NCBI GenBank assembly: GCA_902825875.1
Contig: CADECP010000010.1
Coordinates: 116,941 to 180,940, forward strand
Source: an uncultured Acidobacteriota bacterium
GTDB lineage: Bacteria; Acidobacteriota; Blastocatellia; RBC074
Direction: 5' to 3'
DNA length: 64,000 bases
A program made the translations under genes and the position numbers. Positions 57,542 to 64,000 of the stretch are shown here, one piece after another. Below the pieces are notes generated by a model. The model ran no database searches and was not told where the DNA came from. It worked only from the letters and a program-made list of their open reading frames with translations. The first letter of the stretch is position 1; each line of letters begins with the position of its first letter.

Positions 57542-58020
57542 CTAAACCTCTTTTTCGGCCAACTCCTCTGGTGTGCAGAGAATTGGCGGTTCATAGCCAG
57601 CCAGACGGCAAGTTCTGTTGATAGCTTGGCGCATCTGAGCATTGGCAATATGTTTGCAGTTCCAAGTCACCAGGTAATTTATGCCGTGAACGGCAGCGAT
57701 AGCAATGTGGAGCGCGTCTTGTGCTGCTTTAATTGGCAATGCATGTTTTTCAATCAAATGGTCTGCCAGTTGAATGGCGTCATCTGTAACATCCAAAAGA
57801 GTAATTCCAGACAACAATGCCAATCGCTTTGACGCATAACCTGAATCTCCACGAGCTGCCTCATCAACAACAACTTGTGATGCCACCAACTCAAAATCAT
57901 TACGTCGTTTTTCCCACCATTCAACCGTGAGCTGCTGACGAGATGCCGTGATCAAATCGCGGCTTGGTTTTGCCACAAGATAACTGATCAAACTCGTTTC
58001 AAGGTATACGGCTTCCTTTG

Positions 58021-58024
<4 letters not shown>
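57542..58024 (-). CDS. PIN-domain (VapC-like) toxin
   Basis: The protein is 160 aa; its ATG overlaps the methyltransferase stop by 4 bp (ATGA). The PIN active-site positions are visible: YLETSLISYL (an acidic residue at the first site, here Glu), ASQVVVDEAARGD, IKAAQDALHIAIAAV with the central Asp, and LVTWNCKHIANA for the fourth site. PIN toxins are Mg2+-dependent ribonucleases. The C-terminus GYEPPILCTPEELAE is typical of this subfamily, which has a downstream small antitoxin instead of an upstream one. The overlap with an unrelated methyltransferase gene means toxin translation may depend on upstream translation. Confidence 0.85.
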
Positions 58025-59445
<1,421 letters not shown>

Positions 59446-59465
59446 TCTCTTTTATGAATTGTTGG

Positions 59466-59490
59466 TGGGACAATTTTCCAAATTGTCCCA
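59466..59490. repeat. GGGACAATT palindrome in the leader of the next gene
   Basis: TGGGACAATTT and AAATTGTCCCA surround a short centre. It lies between the divergent methyltransferase and the secreted protein gene at 59509, close to the ribosome-binding site GGAGG of the latter. Confidence 0.7.
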
Positions 59491-59508
59491 GTCTTTTCGG
59501 AGGTATCA

Positions 59509-60039
59509 ATGTCCAAACGGAAACTCATCTGCTGTGCGTTGGCAATTGTTGCAACCACTTTTGCCGCTCAAGCTCAAAACAAATCAGGCGACGCGCGCGG
59601 CACAACTCAAAACTTCTTTGCTTTGCTCAAATCGCAAAAGTACGCAGAGCTTCACGATTTTCTGCCGTCGCAGCTTCAGAAACAAACGACGCGCGAACAA
59701 CTGGCCGAAAGCTTGAAACGGTTGGATCAGTTTTTGACCATCCAGCGAATGGAAATCACTCGCGTTCAACAGCGCGGAGATTTCGCCGTCGCAGACACAA
59801 CGATTTACGGTAATCTGAAACGGACAATGAAAATGAACGGCGAAGAAGTGAAGGAAGGCCGAGTTTCTGTGCAGCAATACCTGTTGAAAGAAGAAGGCCG
59901 ATGGCGAATCACCACCGCCGACAAACGCTCCACCGATTTTTTCCTGAAACGTAACCCTGAATTCAAGCAGCAATTCCAATTGACGCAACCGCAATTCGCC
60001 TTGAAGCAAAACGGCAAATGGACGGCGCTTGGGAAATGA
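59509..60039 (+). CDS. Small secreted protein, possibly NTF2/DUF4878-like
   Basis: The protein is 176 aa, with TCGGAGG before the ATG. A signal peptide (KLICCALAIVATTFAAQAQ) is followed by a single compact domain: GTTQNFFALLKSQKYAELHDFLPSQLQKQTTREQLAESLKRLDQFL (helical), then strands IQRMEITRVQQRGDFAVADTTIYGNL, VSVQQYLLKEEGRWRITTAD. This helix-then-sheet order, with a final WRIT strand, resembles periplasmic NTF2-like lipoprotein domains (DUF4878 and relatives). The assignment rests on pattern only. No neighbour suggests a specific role. Confidence 0.65.
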   Translation: MSKRKLICCALAIVATTFAAQAQNKSGDARGTTQNFFALLKSQKYAELHDFLPSQLQKQTTREQLAESLKRLDQFLTIQRMEITRVQQRGDFAVADTTIYGNLKRTMKMNGEEVKEGRVSVQQYLLKEEGRWRITTADKRSTDFFLKRNPEFKQQFQLTQPQFALKQNGKWTALGK

Positions 60040-60048
60040 TGAAGGCGG

Positions 60049-60109
60049 AATGATGAATGATGAAGGTGAGCCACTTATCATTCATCGTTCCGCCTTTCTA
60101 CTTTTTCAT

Positions 60110-60110
<1 letters not shown>
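60049..60110. terminator. Inverted repeat between convergent genes
   Basis: AAGGCGGAATGATGAATGATG pairs, imperfectly, with the following complement (CATTCATCGTTCCGCCTT). A T-rich stretch comes after it. It can end transcription from the plus-strand gene and may also be a dispersed repeat. Confidence 0.55.
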
Positions 60111-60697
<587 letters not shown>

Positions 60698-60702
60698 TCA
60701 AT

Positions 60703-61269
60703 TCAACCTTTCGATTTCAACTGATCGAACAGCCAGGATTTGGCAAACGTCCAGTCGCGTTTGATGGTGGCAAGGCTCAATCTCAGGACTTCGGCGACTT
60801 CTTCCAGCGTCAGGCCGCCAAAATAACGTAGCAACACAACACGTGCAGCACGAGGATCAATGGAATTCAAACGCTGCAACGCTTCGTCCAGCGCCGTGAC
60901 TTCAATATCCACCGGACCATTCGGAGACGGTTTGTCGCTGACTGAATCATCCAACGCGACGGAAACATGATTGCCTTTGCCGCGTTTGCGAGCCTGATCC
61001 ACCAATGTGTTTCTGACTTGCTGGGCAATGACGGCAAAGAAATGCGCTCGGTTTTGCCAATCCACTGGCGTGTCCGAACCAAAAACGCGCAAATAAACTT
61101 CGTTGACCAACTCCGTCGCCTGCATCCCGCCCGACTTCCAGGCGCGCAAACGACTGGAAGCGATGCGTTTCAACTCCGGGTAAACGTGATTCAACAATTC
61201 GGCTTCGGCGCTGTCATCCCCTGCCCGAACACGCTTTAATAACTTCGTGATTTCAACCGCAGTTTCCAT
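60703..61269 (-). CDS. ECF sigma factor of the TIGR02999 type
   Basis: The protein is 188 aa. It contains the subfamily hallmarks: LLNHVYPELKRIASSRLRAW, MQATELVNEVYLRVF, WQNRAHFFAVIAQQVRNTLVDQARKRGKG, and region 4 LNSIDPRAARVVLLRYFGGLTLEEVAEVLRLSLATIKRDWTFAKSWLFDQL. It resembles the sigma factor at 9479-10114 and, like it, has a Ser/Thr kinase gene close by (62128-63936, same strand upstream). These sigma factors commonly lack classical anti-sigma factors and may be regulated by the adjacent kinase. The next gene begins 5 bp after its stop. Confidence 0.93.
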   Translation of the reverse strand: METAVEITKLLKRVRAGDDSAEAELLNHVYPELKRIASSRLRAWKSGGMQATELVNEVYLRVFGSDTPVDWQNRAHFFAVIAQQVRNTLVDQARKRGKGNHVSVALDDSVSDKPSPNGPVDIEVTALDEALQRLNSIDPRAARVVLLRYFGGLTLEEVAEVLRLSLATIKRDWTFAKSWLFDQLKSKG

Positions 61270-61395
61270 AGTTTTCGCAGTCCAAAATTTTTCTGTGTTT
61301 CGTGAGCCAAAATTCTTTTCAGGTACGCTTTATCCGGTGTACTCAGAAATCCGTTCGATTTTGTCACCCAAAACTAACTCTATCAGGAGGCTAAA

Positions 61396-62124
61396 ATGAA
61401 ACCGACCCTTCAATTTGTTTTCAACCTGTTTTGCCTTTTGCTGCTTGCTACAGCCGTGCAAGCACAATCAGAAGAACAAGTTCGAGACGTTCAGAAAATC
61501 TACAAGGATGCCAAAGCTCCGGGACTGGAAGTCACCATTTACCTTCAGGAGAAAAACGGTGCGCTAATTCCAGTGTCGCCAGAACGAGAGTTTCACAAAG
61601 GCGAAAGCGTCAAGATTCGCGTCGAAAGCAATTTCAGCGGCTACCTGTACATCGTCAACCACGGAACCAGCGGAAACAAGAGTCTGATTTTTCCCGACGG
61701 CAAAGAATCGAATCTGCTTCAACCTGGAAAGACTTACCTGCTGCCGAGCACTTACGATCTGGTCTTGGACGAAAAAGCCGGATTTGAAACCTTGCAAGTC
61801 ATCGCTGCGCCTCAGCGCCTTCCGGTTCTTGACGCGGCGTTGAAGCAGCCGGACGGCAAGCTGAATTCAAAACAGATTGCCGCGATTGCGGAGTACTGGA
61901 ACGATTCGGCTCCGGGCAAACCGGGCATTTCGGCAGGGACATCGTCTAATCAAAATCAATCGGTCAGTTCAACCTTCGACAAAGGAAAAAATAAGACAAC
62001 AATCCTATCGGAAGATGATTCACGAGACCCGACGTTTTGGCCCAATAAGCCCAAATCAAAAGCCAAGAAGAATCTCAACACCACAATCTCTCTGGGGATC
62101 AAGCTGAAAAACACGGGACAATAG
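61396..62124 (+). CDS. Secreted DUF4384 domain protein
   Basis: The protein is 242 aa. A signal peptide (NLFCLLLLATAVQAQ) is followed by a DUF4384 domain (~45-140): LEVTIYLQEKNGALIPVSPEREFHKGESVKIRVESNFSGYLYIVNHG, then LIFPDGKESNLLQPGKTYLLPS. The C-terminal third is low-complexity (TSSNQNQSVSSTFDKGKNK) with a basic end. The same domain type occurs at the C-terminus of the kinase encoded convergently 3 bp away, so the two proteins share a module, one exported and one membrane-anchored. The function of DUF4384 is unknown; it may bind a ligand. Confidence 0.82.
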   Translation: MKPTLQFVFNLFCLLLLATAVQAQSEEQVRDVQKIYKDAKAPGLEVTIYLQEKNGALIPVSPEREFHKGESVKIRVESNFSGYLYIVNHGTSGNKSLIFPDGKESNLLQPGKTYLLPSTYDLVLDEKAGFETLQVIAAPQRLPVLDAALKQPDGKLNSKQIAAIAEYWNDSAPGKPGISAGTSSNQNQSVSSTFDKGKNKTTILSEDDSRDPTFWPNKPKSKAKKNLNTTISLGIKLKNTGQ

Positions 62125-62127
62125 CAG

Positions 62128-63936
62128 TTACTTCAGGTGCCAGAAAAAGATTTTGTAAAAGACCACTTTGCGTCCATCAGCCGATGGCGCTTCAGTCGAA
62201 TAAAGGCCGTTTACTGGCGGATTGATGAAATTTGCCAGTAACGCCTTTTCTTCGACTTCTTTCAATAAGCGCGTGGCAAAAGGTTCCTTGATTCTCGCGT
62301 GAGGAAAATTGGCTCCACGGCTTGCCTCTGTCTCTTTGTCCAAATCTGACTGGGGAACCACGCTTTCCAAAGACCACGAAACTCCTGCTGGCACAAGAAC
62401 CACCGTATAAATCTGCTTCCGGCGGTCTGATTCCTCGTATGGAAACCATACCCCTTCCGGCACACGCAATGGTTTGCCAGCCAACATTTGCTGCGGTGGT
62501 TTATCACGTTGCGGATTCATCCAGAACAATTTGCCTTTGCTGTCTTCAAAGAGCAGGTAGCAATGACCGGTAAACGGAGCCGTAAATTCAAACTGAATTT
62601 CGTCGCCGGAATGAACCGCGCCATTCGATTCCAACGCGGTTTCAGTTCCCTCCGTCGCACCTTTTTTCAGCACTCGGTATTGCAGCTTCGTCGTCGAATC
62701 GGCGGTTGCAAGATTGACTTGCGGAGTCGGCAAAACGACCGGCGCAGGAGAAACGTTTTTCCGTCCGACAACCGCCCAAATGCTGAACGCAATCGCCAAC
62801 ACGGCCCCGGCAACCACAGCCTTCTTTCGCCACAGCCGCTTCTGGGCAGGTTTTCCAGAACGAACCGCTTCGGCAAATTCGTCGGCCAGTTGCCTTGCCG
62901 TCTGTTGCCGCTCGGCGGTTTTTTTGGCCAGAGCCTTCATCACGACTTCCGAAACTGCCCGCGAAACCGGAACTCCCGACTTCAATTCGTGCAATGGCGT
63001 GGGAAGTACATGCTGATGTTGGTAAAGCACGCTCATAAACGAATCGCCCTGAAACGCCGGAGCGCCGGTCAGCATTTCGTAAATCACCATGCCCAGCGCG
63101 TAAATGTCCGCGCGTTTATCAATCTCAGCAAAGCCAGCGCCTGCCGCCTGTTCGGGCGACATGTAACTGGGCGTACCCAGGATCAAGGCACTCTGAGTTT
63201 GAGAAGTTGTGTTAGTTGATTGCTGCAATTTGGCGATGCCGAAATCCAGAATGGTGACGTGCGGCTGGCCGTGGCGTTCGGCGACAATCAGGTTTTCCGG
63301 TTTGATGTCGCGGTGAATGACGCCGCGTTCGTGCGCCTCGGCCAGTCCGGCGCAAACCTGCTGGACAATCAAATTGATTTCTTCCAGCGACAATGCGCCG
63401 CGTTGTTGCAAGACTTCGCGCAAACTCTGCCCGGCGACAAACTCCATGACCACAAACGGCTGGCCATTGAGCGTCCCGCCGTCCAATAGCCGGGCGATGT
63501 TTGGATGTTCCAGATCGGCCAATATCTGGCGTTCGCGGCGGAACCTTTGTTTGATCTGTTCGTTGGCGGTTGAGGCGATCAGCTTAATCGCCACCTGTTT
63601 GCGAAACTCGCCATCGGCGCGTTCGGCCAGATAAACGACTCCCATTCCGCCTCGGCCCAATTCGCGCAAAACCTTGTATTGGCCGATGCGCTGACCAGCC
63701 ATTCCCAGCGTCAATTCCTTTGTCGGTTGATCGGCTGTGCTGTCAAAAGCGGCCAGCGCCGGTAGTTCGATAAAATCTCCGGCTTCTTTAAGAGCCTGCA
63801 ACAATCGCTCGACTTCAGAGCGCAGATCGGCGTCATCACCGCAAACCGTCTCAAGACGCGCCATGCGCTCTGAGGGCTGAAGTTCTGCGACTTCATCAAA
63901 GACTTCCCGAATTTTTCCCGGATTGAGCGTTGCCAT
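62128..63936 (-). CDS. Membrane Ser/Thr protein kinase with extracellular DUF4384 domain
   Basis: The protein is 602 aa. An N-terminal ~80-residue helical region leads to a Hanks-type kinase domain (~86-355): LGRGGMGVVYLAE, Lys118 in VAIKLI, HRDIKPENLI and DFGIAKL, plus GTPSYMSPEQAAG. One membrane helix follows (~372-392, VVAGAVLAIAFSIWAVVG). The external part carries a DUF4384-like domain (IQFEFTAPFTGHCYLLFEDSKGKLFWMNP). This is the standard receptor-kinase layout: signal outside, kinase inside. It lies upstream of, and on the same strand as, the ECF sigma factor, with a convergent DUF4384 gene between. The exported DUF4384 protein could be a partner or competitor for the same ligand (inference). 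Confidence 0.92.
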   Translation of the reverse strand: MATLNPGKIREVFDEVAELQPSERMARLETVCGDDADLRSEVERLLQALKEAGDFIELPALAAFDSTADQPTKELTLGMAGQRIGQYKVLRELGRGGMGVVYLAERADGEFRKQVAIKLIASTANEQIKQRFRRERQILADLEHPNIARLLDGGTLNGQPFVVMEFVAGQSLREVLQQRGALSLEEINLIVQQVCAGLAEAHERGVIHRDIKPENLIVAERHGQPHVTILDFGIAKLQQSTNTTSQTQSALILGTPSYMSPEQAAGAGFAEIDKRADIYALGMVIYEMLTGAPAFQGDSFMSVLYQHQHVLPTPLHELKSGVPVSRAVSEVVMKALAKKTAERQQTARQLADEFAEAVRSGKPAQKRLWRKKAVVAGAVLAIAFSIWAVVGRKNVSPAPVVLPTPQVNLATADSTTKLQYRVLKKGATEGTETALESNGAVHSGDEIQFEFTAPFTGHCYLLFEDSKGKLFWMNPQRDKPPQQMLAGKPLRVPEGVWFPYEESDRRKQIYTVVLVPAGVSWSLESVVPQSDLDKETEASRGANFPHARIKEPFATRLLKEVEEKALLANFINPPVNGLYSTEAPSADGRKVVFYKIFFWHLK

Positions 63937-64000
63937 TTTTATTCAATGAACTGGTTGCAAGTTTCATCCTTCACAAAACTCTCTGAGATTGATCAATGTG

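Overview
The window looks like chromosomal DNA from an Acidobacteriota bacterium, most likely class Blastocatellia. This is an inference from content: a VWFA-related protein of the acidobacterial type, a giant TIG/IPT secreted protein of the Solibacter type, ECF sigma factors of the TIGR02999 kind next to Ser/Thr kinases, an E1 alpha-beta fusion, Uma2 nucleases and many short palindromic repeats. The outer-membrane proteins (TonB receptor, LolC/E, TonB C-terminal protein) point to a diderm. By eye the GC content is in the mid-50s. I saw no rRNA, tRNA or CRISPR array.

Layout. 1-4.7 kb (minus strand) is a cobalamin-uptake operon. It runs from a B12 riboswitch with an intrinsic terminator to btuF, a fused btuC-btuD and a BtuB-like receptor that leaves the window. 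4.9-9.4 kb holds a nucleotide-sugar dehydrogenase, a VWA protein, two small secreted proteins and an RpoE-like sigma factor. 9.5-16.5 kb is a signalling block: an ECF sigma factor, a soluble Ser/Thr kinase fused to an AAA-like NTPase, a Uma2 nuclease, and a second AAA-like NTPase with a membrane anchor and WD40 repeats. 16.6-19.6 kb is a small accessory patch: a nonsense-mutated HNH nuclease, thiG, a decayed SEFIR/TIR-type gene and an intact BrnT-like toxin-antitoxin pair. 19.7-34 kb carries the TIG surface protein, a DnaJ-membrane protein, an M61-like peptidase, lysS, a GT39-like membrane protein, a LolC/E permease, an abundant-looking secreted protein and a PLP decarboxylase. 34.8-46.9 kb carries a PD40-amidohydrolase, a NadR-like ATPase, hfq, a four-gene TonB-phosphoesterase-XdhC operon, GNAT and MOSC proteins, the E1 fusion, and phhB with a DUF2721 gene. 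47.5-57.3 kb carries a giant alpha-2-macroglobulin with an unusual insert, an ARPP-1 protein, an aminotransferase and a Gfo/Idh/MocA oxidoreductase. 57.3-64 kb carries a PIN toxin-antitoxin pair coupled to a methyltransferase, two uncharacterised genes, an ECF sigma factor, and a convergent DUF4384 protein and DUF4384 kinase.

The most distinctive theme is repeat biology. Several families of short palindromic, MITE-like elements sit in the window. One is inserted inside another with a 10-bp target duplication (1168-1400). A triple tandem array is inserted inside another palindrome with a 9-bp duplication (34330-34723). Several are translated in frame inside proteins. The clearest is a 78-bp element that forms the exact linker joining BtuC to BtuD. 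Other candidates for unusual biology are the kinase/AAA/Uma2/WD40 signalling block and the alpha-2-macroglobulin, whose bait position holds three pseudopilin-like repeats, a carboxypeptidase-regulatory domain and a TonB-plug-like segment.
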